This document shows, piece after piece, positions 33,800 to 43,455 of a stretch of 64,000 nt of DNA; the first letter of the stretch is position 1; each line of letters opens with the position of its first letter. The notes under the pieces were generated by a model. The model was not told where the DNA came from, made no database searches, and saw only the letters and a program-made list of their open reading frames with translations. Source of the DNA: Alligator mississippiensis (taxonomy: Eukaryota; Chordata; Crocodylia; Alligatoridae); the NCBI RefSeq assembly GCF_030867095.1, contig NC_081827.1, positions 47,776,001 to 47,840,000 on the forward strand. Reading direction: 5' to 3'. The position numbers and the translations under genes were made by a program.

Positions 33800-33910
33800 A
33801 GAGAGAAGGACATACACCAATGGTTTTAAGTTGCAGCAAAGTAAGTTTAGATTGGATATTTTGAACAACTTCTTTACTATTAAAACAATAAGGAAATGGA
33901 ATAGACCAAA
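33800..33910 (+). mobile_element. CR1 3'-region fragment
   Basis: GGTTTTAAGTTGCAGCAAAGTAAG, TTTAGATTGGATATTTTGAACAACTT and ATGGAATAGACC match a decayed CR1 segment (consensus: TTTAGGTTGGACATTAGGAAAAACTT). It is followed by a different CR1 segment, so the order is not collinear. Confidence 0.55.
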
Positions 33911-33914
33911 AATT

Positions 33915-34495
33915 GGTTGGATCATGGGACTCAGAGGGTAGTATTTCAATGGCTTAATGTCTAGCTGGCAGCCAGTATCAAGAGGAGTGCCGCAAAGGGC
34001 AGTCCTGGGGCTGGTTTTCTTCAATACCTTCATCAATGACCTGGAAGATAGCATAGAGTGCTACAGTTGGCAAGTTTGCAGATGGCATTAAGCCGGGGGG
34101 AGTAGGGTTAGGAATCAGAAAGAGAAAGACAAATTGGAGGATTGGACCAGAATTAATCTCATGTGGTTCAATTAGGATAAGTGCAAAGTCCTTCACTTAG
34201 GACAGAACAATCCCATGCACCAGTATAGGCTGGGGGTTGACTGGCTGGGAGCATCTCTTCAGAAAAGGACCTGGAGGTTACAATGGACAATAAGCTGAAT
34301 ATGAGCCAACAGTGTGCCTTTTTTGCCAGAAGGCTAACAGCATACTGAGCTGCATTGTTAGGAGTGTTGCTAGCAAATCAAAGACAGTGATTCCCTCTTT
34401 TCAGCACTGGTGAGGCTACATCTGGACTACAGTCTCCAGTTTTGGGCCCCCCACTACAGGAAGGATGTGGATAGATTGGAGAGAGTCCAGCCTCC
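33915..34495 (+). pseudogene. CR1 reverse transcriptase fragment
   Basis: The plus-strand frame reads SSWQPVSRGVPQRAVLGLVFFNTFINDLEDS, a mutated CR1 V-P-Q-G-S-V-L-G-P box. The F-A-D-D catalytic site is lost by frameshift near 34070. Downstream the text DKCKVLHLGQ and YRLGVDW appears in another frame, then NMSQQ. CR1 nucleotide similarity runs to the GAGAGAGTCCAG segment at 34482-34493, where an inverted CR1 piece begins. Confidence 0.75.
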
Positions 34496-34675
34496 TAACC
34501 ATTTTGTCCACATCCTTTCTGTAGTAGGAGACCCAAAACTGGACTCAATACTCCAGATGTAGCCTCCACCAGTGCTGAATAGAGGGGAATAATCACTTCC
34601 CTTGATCTGCTGGCAATGCTTCCACTAATGCAGCCCTTCTTTGTAACAAAAGCACACTTGGGTAATTTCTGCTTA
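34496..34675 (-). mobile_element. Inverted CR1 fragment abutting the plus-strand CR1
   Basis: A minus-strand CR1 piece covering the same element region as 34400-34480 in the opposite direction: TGTCCACATCCTTTCTGTAG mirrors CTACAGGAAGGATGTGGATA 40 bp away. It produces a head-to-head palindrome. Confidence 0.75.
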
Positions 34676-35096
34676 CTGTACTAGATAAATCTTCCTCAGA
34701 ATTTTTCCTTCTCTCAGAGGAATTATAAAGAAATGGTTAGATACCCAAGAGTCTGTAATGGAATATTTGAACTTCCAGTCTTACATGAAGTCATTAATTA
34801 TTAAATTTTGTGGGTGGAAGAAAAAGCCTAAAGAAATTTCCAATAAGCAAATGTATTAATATAAAATTGAGGATGTAATCACGGTTTTAGAGAGAAAATA
34901 GACTAAATTTCAAATTAATCAACTCCCCATTAATACTGACTCAAACTTTACATGATAATGCAAACACTTAAAAAATATTATTTTCTACACAAAAATCTGT
35001 CCCTCCCAAATCTTGTATTAATGTTGTAATCTATAATATTTTCACATCCTACTATCCAGAGACAATGCTTGGCTCTGCCCACTATAAGACACAATA
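34676..35096. other. AT-rich DNA, no feature seen
   Basis: Nothing recognised. Confidence 0.4.
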
Positions 35097-35350
35097 GGTG
35101 TGTCTACATATTCATTAATGTGCAGTGATTATTGCACATTTAATTTAGTACTTGTTTAATTGAGTACTAAATAAATGCTCAGTAACTGGAATTACTGAGC
35201 AGTAGTGCAGGCCAACTCCTTTTTAGTGTTGCTACAGTGCAGTAGACTAATAATACTGAAGTAGCATATTTAGCATTGTTTGTGCTGCGATGCACTACTG
35301 TTCAGTATTAGTAGGCTACTGTACAGTTAGCATCTTGTGTAAACACACCC
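35097..35350. mobile_element. MITE, GGTGTGTCTACA-ended
   Basis: 254 bp with inverted ends: left GGTGTGTCTACATATTC and, from the right on the minus strand, GGGTGTGTTTACACAAGATG. It shares the CAGTAGC(C/A) motifs and the terminal type with 62130-62323. The interior is rich in short hairpins (TGTGCAGTGATTATTGCACA). Flanking triplets ATA and ACT do not match well. Confidence 0.7.
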
Positions 35351-37648
35351 ACTGTCAATGTCTAGCCCACTTCATCTTTCTTTCTTTGTGCTGACTAGGC
35401 AGAACCAGTAATGTACGATGTCCTGCTGTGGTTCCAAGATAAAATCATACAAACATTGGTCAGACCCTTGAATACACCATCCTTCTTCATTTTCCAGAAT
35501 AATTAAACTATGTCTGACTATGCCTATTCCACAGATAAATGTGCAGACAGTATCATTTTTAATGTCAAAGCTTTGAAAAACTTTGGTCTATAGCAGCATT
35601 ATGTAGATGCTATGCCACGTTATCACTGTGGAAGTTGGGGTAAGGTTATCTTTGTAACCGCCTTCTGAATTTCCTGATATTTTCCTGTTTTTTTATCCTG
35701 ATGTTTCCTTACACATCTTGATATTCAAATAATGTTGTCAATCTGTCACATTCTTACTAACTCTCCTCTGGTTTCTCTGACATGAATTTTCATTCTGTAT
35801 ACATCTGTATTTTTATTTGGGAATTTTACCTAAAGGTCATTTTTCATTAGATCAGCATAAAAATGGGGTACATTCATTATGAGAAACCCTAAATTGTACA
35901 TATGTAGAATTTCATACATAATTATGGGTGCCTTCTCATTGGTGCTGATTTAAAAGCCATCCTTGTAGTAGGCAGTGAATATTAGAAATTCATGATGGAT
36001 TCATAATGCCATCTAAAGCATATAAAGGTCTTCCAGGTGCTATTTTACTCTCATTACTTGTTGACAAAATCTGTACTAATTCATTAAATGTGACTTTGAT
36101 TCTGGGATGCTATTTTCTGTATAAATTGGCTAGAATATAAGATGTTTCTTCTCATTTGTCACTCTTGCTATTCACTACAACTCCATTCCTAAATTGTCTT
36201 AAGCCCCCAGGGAAATTTCATCACTTTCTGTTGACATAACAGTTGTTTTTGTAAGCTGACAGAAGTTTGATGAGTTTCCTGTAGCAGCTTTGCTCAAATA
36301 ACCTGTAAATAATGGGGATATACCAGCAGAAGTAGTTGAGATGATTTTTAAAGGACTTTAGCATCTACCTTTTATCTGACTGCAAAACATTAATGGGTTT
36401 TCTTCATTTCATGTATTGGAAAAACCAATGAGTCATGTATAGAGCAGATGAGAAGACAGATGTGATGGGTTTTTGTATGGAAATTAAGCCCCAGTGCCCT
36501 GTGATGAATGTATAGTTGTTGATCCTGACTTTCTAATTGCTTCCATTTAAAATAGATGATGCTATCATTACAAGTAAGGTTCATGCTTTTTGTAGCTGCC
36601 TCATGATAAAGTATAGTTACTATACTCTTGGCCAAAGTTCAGAATTATCAAATACCTTTTCCATCCTTCTGCCACATAGCATTATCTTTCATTCTTAGAA
36701 TTGGATGATTTCACTTTATTAAGAATATTCACCTATACTTAGAGCAACAACATAAAGATATTTTGTATTATTGAACACCATTTTGCTTCATCTGTCAACT
36801 ATAACTTGTTATTACTACTGTATTCAGGGTGCTGATTTTATGGTATGGTTGATGAGACAAAATACTAAATGAAGCTATCTCTATTTGGTTGGTCACGAGC
36901 TAGTATTTATTAAAGTGTCAAGAGCTAGCATTCCTGAAAGTGCGGGTCAATAGATAGCATCATTATAAACACCAGACTTTTTTTAACCTGAATATATCTA
37001 TAGAAACATAATGGAAATGGGCATATAGACTGCTTACAGATGTGGAAAAAAACCACAAAACAACACTACTTTCAGCCTGGTGCACCACCACGCTAAGCAC
37101 AATGCAAGCCCAGAGGAGGAATCACATCAGTTTAACCAGACTCACACAGCATCTGTATAGCTTGTGCACTTCAGTGAGACTATACAGACACTGCATGAGT
37201 CAGGCCAAACTGATTCAGTTCATCTCCTAGTAAAGCGCTGTTTTGGGGTGATGTTTTTTTTCCACGTTTGTCAGCATCCATAGTAAACAAGCAAGGATAC
37301 TTTGTTTTCTCAAGGAACTGATTTCATTGAATTAAATCACAATTAGGTCTTTCAGGGTTGAAATTCTTATTTGTCCTCTGAACACTTTTAATTTAAAAAA
37401 AAAAGGAATTTATTATTTGATTTAAAGGGAACTTCTACTCTGAGCTCTCCCTGAGCAGTGAAGGCCTCAGCAAAACCTAGAAATAATGTACATTACCCCT
37501 TCATAAGGGGGTTGGAAAGGTGACAGACTTCCAGATACTGCTCAAGAGAACCTTAGAGTATACCTCCATGGAGACACTGTCCTCCTGCTGTAGAAGGGAA
37601 GTTCATGCCAGGAAGTTATAAAGCCCAGAAGTTGCCACTGCTCCAAGG
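35351..37648. other. AT-rich DNA, no gene seen
   Basis: A 2.3-kb stretch in which I recognise no exon or repeat. Confidence 0.45.
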
Positions 37649-38480
37649 CTAAGTACAGATAGTCAAAAAGCCCAAGGCTGAATTGATTCAGTCTTTGCAG
37701 GCAGGTTAGTTTAAGCTGCAGAGATTAAATTGAAATAGAAGAAAACAGACATTTACCTTTGATTCAGGAAATGCAGCCACATGCCTGCAGTGGCTCACGC
37801 TAGAAGCTGGTGGACATTAGAGAACAGCTCTCCAGAACCTAGCCAGCATGGGCTGTGTGCTGACTTCCTCTTCATGCTGCCCCCAAGGTGTCTGGGATTT
37901 GCAGTCCAGAATCATATCAACAAGACTCTGCAAGGTTGCTTATCACTTCCTCTTCCTGTTTCCAGGTGCCTCTGGGATTTGCAGGCCACAACTGCATCCA
38001 GCAATAAGTTTGACTGGGGGTAGGGGTGTTTAACCCCCGCTCCCTGGCCCCAAACCTCAGCCAGGGTTTGCGGGGGGGGGCAGCCCCACCCCCACAGACT
38101 GGGCTGCATCCCCAGCCAGGCTTGCCACCCTCCTCTCCTTTGTCAGCCAGCCCTCACTGCTCCAGCTAGGGAGCAGAGGGGTTGGGCCAGCTCTGTTCTC
38201 TGGAGCAGACAGCACAGCCCGGTCCAGCCCGAGGCTGCAAAATACGCTGGGATGCTGTGAGACTGTGATTTAATTTGAACCAGGATGGGGTCTTAGACAG
38301 AAGTTTCATAAACCAGTTGTCCCCAAATCAGTTAAGTCTGATACTACATTGAACCAGGTTTATCTTAAACCAGTGTCAGGCATTTTGAAACCGGTTTATG
38401 TGCACTGAGCTTCTGTTCTGTTACAAGTTTAAACTAGTTTATGATCAATTAAACTGGTTTATGTGTAACTTCTGTCCCTC
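37649..38480 (-). mobile_element. ~820-bp DNA-transposon-like repeat, copy 2 (inverted)
   Basis: The reverse complement of the element at 16641-17461, in full length and the same order. It runs from CTAAGTACAGATAGTCAAAAAG at the left (mirror of the 17440-17461 end), through GGGATTTGCAGTCCAGAA and the GC-rich centre, to GTTTATGTGTAACTTCTGTCC at the right. Flanks CTCCAAGG and ACCCAAGT agree at 5 of 8, compatible with a decayed hAT duplication. Confidence 0.8.
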
Positions 38481-38711
38481 ACCCAAGTGTGCAGTAAAGT
38501 CATCTAGGTGAGACTCTATGGGCGCATCCAGACGAGTGTACACATGCCTCTTGGCCCATCTCAAACCCCTTTGAGGTGGGGCAAGAGGCATGTGCAGGAA
38601 CAAAAAATGTTTGTCTGTTTATCCCTGGATATCCAGGGGTCTAAAAAAAAAGCTTTGCAGAAGAGTGGAGCAAGGCACGATCCCAGATCATGCCATGGAG
38701 TCACTCCTCCA

Positions 38712-38747
38712 AAAGAGATGCTCTGGTGTCAGCCAGAGCATCTCTTT
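38712..38747. repeat. Perfect 15-bp stem hairpin in the left terminal repeat
   Basis: AAAGAGATGCTCTGG, loop TGTCAG, CCAGAGCATCTCTTT. A decayed counterpart lies in the right terminal repeat at about 41505-41535. Perfect pairing in an otherwise diverged element is notable. Confidence 0.9.
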
Positions 38748-39078
38748 GGTTCTCCTGCTGCCTGTGGCCCCCGGCGCTGTCCAAGATAAGTGTGGGGGGG
38801 GTTAGGGGTGTCAGGAGGTTGTGGGGGGTTGGGGAGTGGCAGAGGGGATGTCCCCAGGGCTGTGGGGGGGTGGGGACCCAGCCCAGCCCCGTGCAGCTCG
38901 CTAGTCCAGTTTTGCACCAGAGCAGGTTGCAGGGCTCCAGGAGGCATGCAAAGGACCTGTGCCTCCCGGAACAGTGTGACCCACTCCAGTGCAAAGCTGG
39001 ACTAGCAAGCTACACAGGGCCGGCCCAGGTCCCGCCATGCACCCCCCCTCCCCCCACCGCAGGCACAGTGGGGAAGAA

Positions 39079-39355
39079 GCAGGACCCAGTGCAGTGCGTG
39101 GGGACCACGTCCAGCTGGGCCCTTCCAGCCCTGAGGCCCCTCTACCACCAAGCTGGGCCGAGGCCTTGGTGGCAGGACCCCGCGCAGAATGTGGGGACTA
39201 TATCCTGGTCCCAGCTGGATTCTGGGGCCTCTCTTCCACCTGGCTAGGCCAGGCCATGGTAACAGGACCTGGCACAGCGCGGAGACCACGTGCTGGGCCC
39301 AGCCGGGTCCTGCCTCCCTTGGGGCCTTGGGGCCCCTCTGCCACCTGGCTTGGCC
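39079..39355 (+). repeat. ~90-bp tandem array, left arm
   Basis: Units begin GCAGGACC at about 39079, 39172 and 39262, each containing GGGGACCA/CTGGGCCC and a GGGGCCTCT...CCACC segment. The same unit lies in opposite orientation at 40421-40735. Confidence 0.75.
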
Positions 39356-39454
39356 ATTCCCTGGTCCACAGGGTGCAGCCCCCCCTCCACACAGAGCACA
39401 TGGAATCCCGCCCTCACAGGGCCCCAGCTCCCCCCTGGAGGACCACAGTCCCTA

Positions 39455-39820
39455 TCCCCCACAGGGCCCCAGCCTCCCTGCCCAGGGTCCTAGCTCCCCC
39501 TGGAGGGCCACAGCCCTCCTGCCCAGGGTCTCAGCTCCCCCCTGGAGGGCCACAGCCCTCCTGCCCAGTGTCCCAGGCATCCTGGAGAGCCACAGTCCCC
39601 CCTTCCCAGGGTCCCAGGCACCCTGGAGGGCCACAGCCCCCCTGCCCAGGGTCTCAACTCCCCCCTGGAGGGCCACAGCCCTCCTGCCCAGTGTCCCAGG
39701 CATCCTGGAGAGCCACAGTCCCCCCTTCCCAGGGTCCCAGGCACCCTGGAGGGCCACAGCCTCCCTGCCTAAGGTCCCAGCTCCTCCCTGGAGGGCCACA
39801 GCCCCCACTACCCAGGGCCC
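39455..39820 (+). repeat. ~41-bp minisatellite with 122-bp higher-order duplication, left arm
   Basis: Units of the form CTGGAGGGCCACAGCC followed by CCTGCCCAGGGTCTCAGC. A three-unit block is duplicated nearly identically: GTGTCCCAGGCATCCTGG occurs at 39569 and 39691, 122 bp apart. Unit length and GC content keep several frames open on both strands. Confidence 0.88.
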
Positions 39821-39832
39821 ATAACTTACCTT

Positions 39833-40281
39833 GAGAGGGTCCAGAGGAGGACCACCCGCATGATCCAGGGAAAGCAAGGCAGACCCTATAATGAGAGGCT
39901 ATGGGACCTGAACCTGTTCAGCCTTCACAAGAGAAGTATGAGGGGGGACCTTGTGACCATCTATAAACTCACTAAGGGGGACCAGATTGGTTTGGGGGAG
40001 ACCTTGTTTCCCCTAGCGCCCCCCGGGATAACAAGGAATAACGGCCACAAGTTGTTGGAGAGTAGGTTTAGATTAGACATCCGTAAGAACTACTTCACAG
40101 TTAGGACGGCTAGGATCTGGAACCAACTTCCAAGGGAAGTGGTGCTGGCTCCTACCCTGGGGGTCTTTAAGAAGCAGCTCAATGCCTACCTGGCTGGGGT
40201 CATTTGAGCCCAGTTTTCCTCCTGCCCAGGCAGGGGGTTGGACTTGAAGATCTACAAGGTCCCTTCCAACCCTATGATTCT
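39833..40281 (+). mobile_element. CR1 LINE 3' end, young, inserted in the foldback
   Basis: 5'-truncated CR1 from GAGAGGGTCCAGAGG to CCCTTCCAACCCTATGATTCT. It is flanked by ACCTT at 39828-39832 and 40282-40286. The other foldback arm preserves the unoccupied site (TAACTTACCTTCTACAG on the minus strand near 40750), which confirms the insertion point and the short duplication. It carries an uninterrupted ORF2 end. Confidence 0.93.
39860..40207 (+). pseudogene. CR1 ORF2 C-terminal domain, uninterrupted
   Basis: The 115-aa frame corresponds to the ORF2 C-terminus: GRPYNERLWDLNLFSLHKRS, MRGDLVTIYKLTKGDQ, LFPLAPPGITRNNGHKLL, SRFRLDIRKNYFTVR, IWNQLPREVVLAPTLGVF, with the stop at 40205-40207. It is homologous to the minus-strand copy at 29855-30361. 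The Met is internal to the original protein; the domain lacks the endonuclease and reverse transcriptase. Confidence 0.93.
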
Positions 40282-40420
40282 ACCTTCTGCAGCAGCAGAG
40301 GGAGTGGGGCACTCTGAGCCATGATGGCAGGACCCAGCACCGAATGTGGGGGCTGCGTGCTAGCCAACTGGGCCAGATCATGGTGGCTGGGTGCAGAGTG
40401 TGGTCTCCATGCTCTGAATT

Positions 40421-40735
40421 GGGTCCTGCCATCATGGGCCTGGCCCAGCCTGGTGGCAGAGGGGCCCCAAGGGTGGCAGGACTCGACTGGGAACAGCACA
40501 TGGGCCCCACATGCCACACCAGGTCCTGCCACCAAAGCTGAGTGGCAGATGATCCCCAGGGCCAGCAGCACCTGGCTGGGCCTGGCATGCAGTCCCTGCA
40601 TGCTGTGCTGGTCCTGCCACCATGACCCGGTCCAGTCAGCCAGCAGAGAGGCCCCAGGGCCAGCAAGATCCGGCTGGGCCTGGCATGCAGTCCCTGCATG
40701 CAGTGCTGGATCCTGCAGCCATGGCTCAGACTGCC
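40421..40735 (-). repeat. ~95-bp tandem array, right arm (inverted)
   Basis: Units start GGTCCTGCCA at 40422, 40522 and 40610 and GGATCCTGCA at 40708 (spacings 100, 88, 98 bp). Contains GGCATGCAGTCCCTGCATGC palindromes. Opposite in orientation to 39079-39355. Confidence 0.8.
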
Positions 40736-40754
40736 CCACTTCCCCTGCTGCTGT

Positions 40755-41065
40755 AGAAGGTAAGTTACAGGCCCTGGGTGGGGGTGGCTGTGGCCCTCCA
40801 GGGAGGAGCTGGGACCTTAGGCAGGGGGGTTGTGACCTTCCAGGGTGCCCGGGACCCTGGGCAGGAGGGCTGTGGCCCTCCAGGGGGGAGCTGAGACCCT
40901 GGGCGGGTGGGCTGTGGCCCTCCAGGGTGAGCTGGGACCCAGGGCAGGGAGGCTGGGGCTCTGTGGGGGATAGGGACTGTGGTCTTCCAGGGGGGAGCTG
41001 GAGCCCTGTGGGGGGGGGGGGGATTCCATGTGTTGTGTTGGGGGGGCTGCACCCTGTGGAGACCA
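40755..41065 (-). repeat. ~41-bp minisatellite, right arm (inverted)
   Basis: The complement of the left-arm minisatellite (GGCTGTGGCCCTCCAGGG units) without the 122-bp higher-order duplication. It begins with AGAAGGTAAGTTACAG, the counterpart of the CR1 target in the left arm. Confidence 0.85.
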
Positions 41066-41394
41066 AGGCACCCACCCCTCCTGAGCAGCCCCCCCCCCCC
41101 CACAAGGTCCCCTACATCCACAGTTCCCCCCAACAATTGCTTCACACCTACCCACACACCAACTGACATCCCTCCACACACACCCACTCACCTTCCCCCA
41201 CACCCCTTCCCACCCCCTTCCTGCAAACACCACATCCCCCATCACACACCCATCATGTGTGAAAAAAGCCAAAAGTGCACATCAACACACATAGGTATTT
41301 AGAATTTATTTTATCATGATGATAGAGACAGTGGTAGACTTAAACATTCTAAATATACCGAAAAAGCTGTGAAAAGCTGTCTGTCTCTCTCTAG

Positions 41395-41397
<3 letters not shown>

Positions 41398-41440
<43 letters not shown>
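41398..41440. repeat. TG microsatellite
   Basis: About 21 uninterrupted TG dinucleotides, probably polymorphic; lies inside the foldback element near its right terminal repeat. Confidence 0.95.
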
Positions 41441-41442
<2 letters not shown>

Positions 41443-41770
41443 AGTGGTCTTTTGTTTTAATTGACTGGCCTTGTGTTTCAGCACCAGGGCAAGGGGCCAA
41501 CCATAGAGACACTCTGGCAGCAAGAGCATCCCCATGGAGGACCCAGCCTCTGGTTGCCTCAGGGCATGGTCTGGGACCGTGCCCTGCTCTGCTTTTTTAA
41601 ACTCCAATTTTTTTTTAGACTCCTGTATCCAGGGGTCTAATTTTCTCCCCGTGTAGCAAACTTGCAGTGCAGGGAACATTTTTTCAATCCCGCACATGCC
41701 TATTGCCCCACCTCAAAGGGATTTGAGATGGGGCAAGAGGCATGTGTGCTCTCATCTGGATGCAGCCTAT

Positions 41771-42170
41771 GGGTTCAGAGGAAGGATTACTTCTCGCACC
41801 TCATTGCATAACCCGGTGCACAGCCTATGTACTTTGGCTGCATAGGACAAACATTTTTCCTTCAGCCTTTATCTAATTTTGGCTACATTTACCTTGCTAC
41901 AAGTAAAAAGAGCATTAGAGGTTAAAAAAAATTAAAGAGAAAGTCAGAACAGGCATGTACATATGCTGGAGGTGAGGTTTGACCTACAATAGTTACACTT
42001 GTAAATAATGTGTTATCAAAATTTAAAATACCAATTAGGTGCCTAATTATATGTTGAATAGGCATTTACAAAATTAAAGAGAAATCCATGTCTCCAGGGT
42101 CACTCACTAAGTCTTGTATATATTTAAGAGATAGTTTGGGCAACTTCACTGAAGAACAACTTCTGTATGA
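41771..42170. other. AT-rich spacer, no feature seen
   Basis: Nothing recognised between the foldback and the next hAT. Confidence 0.4.
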
Positions 42171-42178
42171 TCTTAATG

Positions 42179-43447
42179 CATGGGTGGACAATTATTTGGG
42201 CCCAAGGGCCACAAGCCACATGGGGAGTCTGATGAGCTGTTGAGGGCAGAGTCAGTACCCCTCACAACAACTCACCAAAACTCCTTATGGGGCTGCGGGC
42301 AGGTGGGGAGCAGTGTTCAGGAGTGGTTGGGGTGGGTGAGGCTGGGATCACAAGGCCAGGTCCTGGGGCAGTGACAGCTCCAGAAAGTGTCAACAGGAGT
42401 GGGGAGGGGACATGTGTATGTGTGTGGCAGGGGAGTTGCCTGGGTGCTAGGTCCCAGGAGTCTGCTGTGGGTGAGGGAAGAGAGGGGGGATGGAGGGCAC
42501 GCATCCAGATGATACAGTCAGTGTTGCCCCTGTGGCGCTCTGCATGGGGCCAAGCCTCGCCCTCTCACACCAGGGCAGCCCACACCATATTCCTGCTGGT
42601 ATCACAGCCTACTCAACCAGGAGCTGTTTTGCTCCCCCACCTTCAGCAGCAGCTCCTGCTCCTGGCCCTGCCACATCATGCCAAGCAGCTTCTGGAGGGG
42701 CTGTTCCCAATGTGACTACAGCCAGCTGCTGTGTTCCCCCACCTCCAGTGGTAGCTCCTGCTCATTTTCTTGCCCCTGCTGTGCCACTCTGGGCAGTCAG
42801 GCAGCTACAGCCAGGTGGGTCCTGCCCCACTGCACAGGGATATGGCTCCAGGCCAGGAGCTGAAGCCAGAGCCCCACATGCTGGGGCAGGAGCCACCTGA
42901 CTGAAGCTGCCCACCTGCCCAGATCAGCATGGCACAGTAGAGGCAGGAGAAGGAGCAGCTTCCACCAGGGATGTTCTTGGTGTGGCTGCAACTGGCCAGT
43001 TGCTGCTCTGCTCCCACTACCACCAGCAGTGGATCCAGGTCCTGCTCCCACTTCTGCTCCTGCTGGGCCATGCCACACTGTGCTGCTCTCAGGGTGTGTG
43101 AAGGGCTCCAGCTCCTGGCCACCTGGCTGAAAGGTGGCTGGGAGCTGGAGCTCCACACACTAGGGGGGAGCCACGTGGCTGAAGCTGCTTCCCTGGAGTG
43201 GTGCAGCACAGCATAGTGTGGCATGGCATGGCGCAGCAGGGGCAAGATCAGAAGCAGGAGTTGCTGCTGAAGGTGGGGAGAGCAGAGTAGTACCCAGCTG
43301 CAGCTGCAATGGGAAAAGTCCTGCCAGGAACAGCGCATACTAGCCAGGGCTGGGTCATGGGTACTGGTGGGGCTTGGCCCCAAGCAGAGAACCACAGGGG
43401 TAGCTGCAATATGGATCCAGCCCATGCACTGTATTTTGCCCACCCCG
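42179..43447. mobile_element. hAT-type foldback element, 1269 bp
   Basis: Ends: CATGGGTGGACAATTATTTGGG at the left; CGGGGTGGGCAAAATACAGTG from the right on the minus strand. These match the GGGTGGGCAAAATACGG termini known from a reptile hAT family. Flanks TCTTAATG (42171-42178) and TCTTGGTG (43448-43455) agree at 6 of 8. Internal arms are inverted: GCATGGGGCCAAGCC (42542) mirrors GGCTTGGCCCCAAGC (43370), and CCCCACCTTCAGCAGCAGCTCC (42636) mirrors TTGCTGCTGAAGGTGGGG (43261). No transposase; the 228-aa and 142-aa frames are repeat-derived. Confidence 0.85.
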
Positions 43448-43455
43448 TCTTGGTG

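Larger units (their letters stand above)
38520..41767. mobile_element. Giant foldback DNA transposon, 3.25 kb
   Basis: Long terminal inverted repeats of about 250 bp: left 38520-38790, right about 41480-41767. Mirrored landmarks include GCATCCAGACGAG, CACATGCCTCTTG(G/C)CCCATCTC, TTTGAGGTGGGGCAA, ATCCAGGGGTCTAAAAAAAAA, and CACGATCCCAGATCATGCC versus the complement of GGCATGGTCTGGGACCGTG. TAT triplets (38517-38519, 41768-41770) flank it. Inside are two GC-rich arms, also inverted: each has a ~41-bp minisatellite and a ~95-bp tandem array, meeting near 40405. A CR1 (39833-40281) is inserted in the left arm. No transposase; frames up to 281 aa here are stop-free repeat translations. Confidence 0.88.

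Noticed and set aside
41398-41440. TG tract as a regulatory Z-DNA element
   Set aside because: An ordinary microsatellite explains it; no further support.
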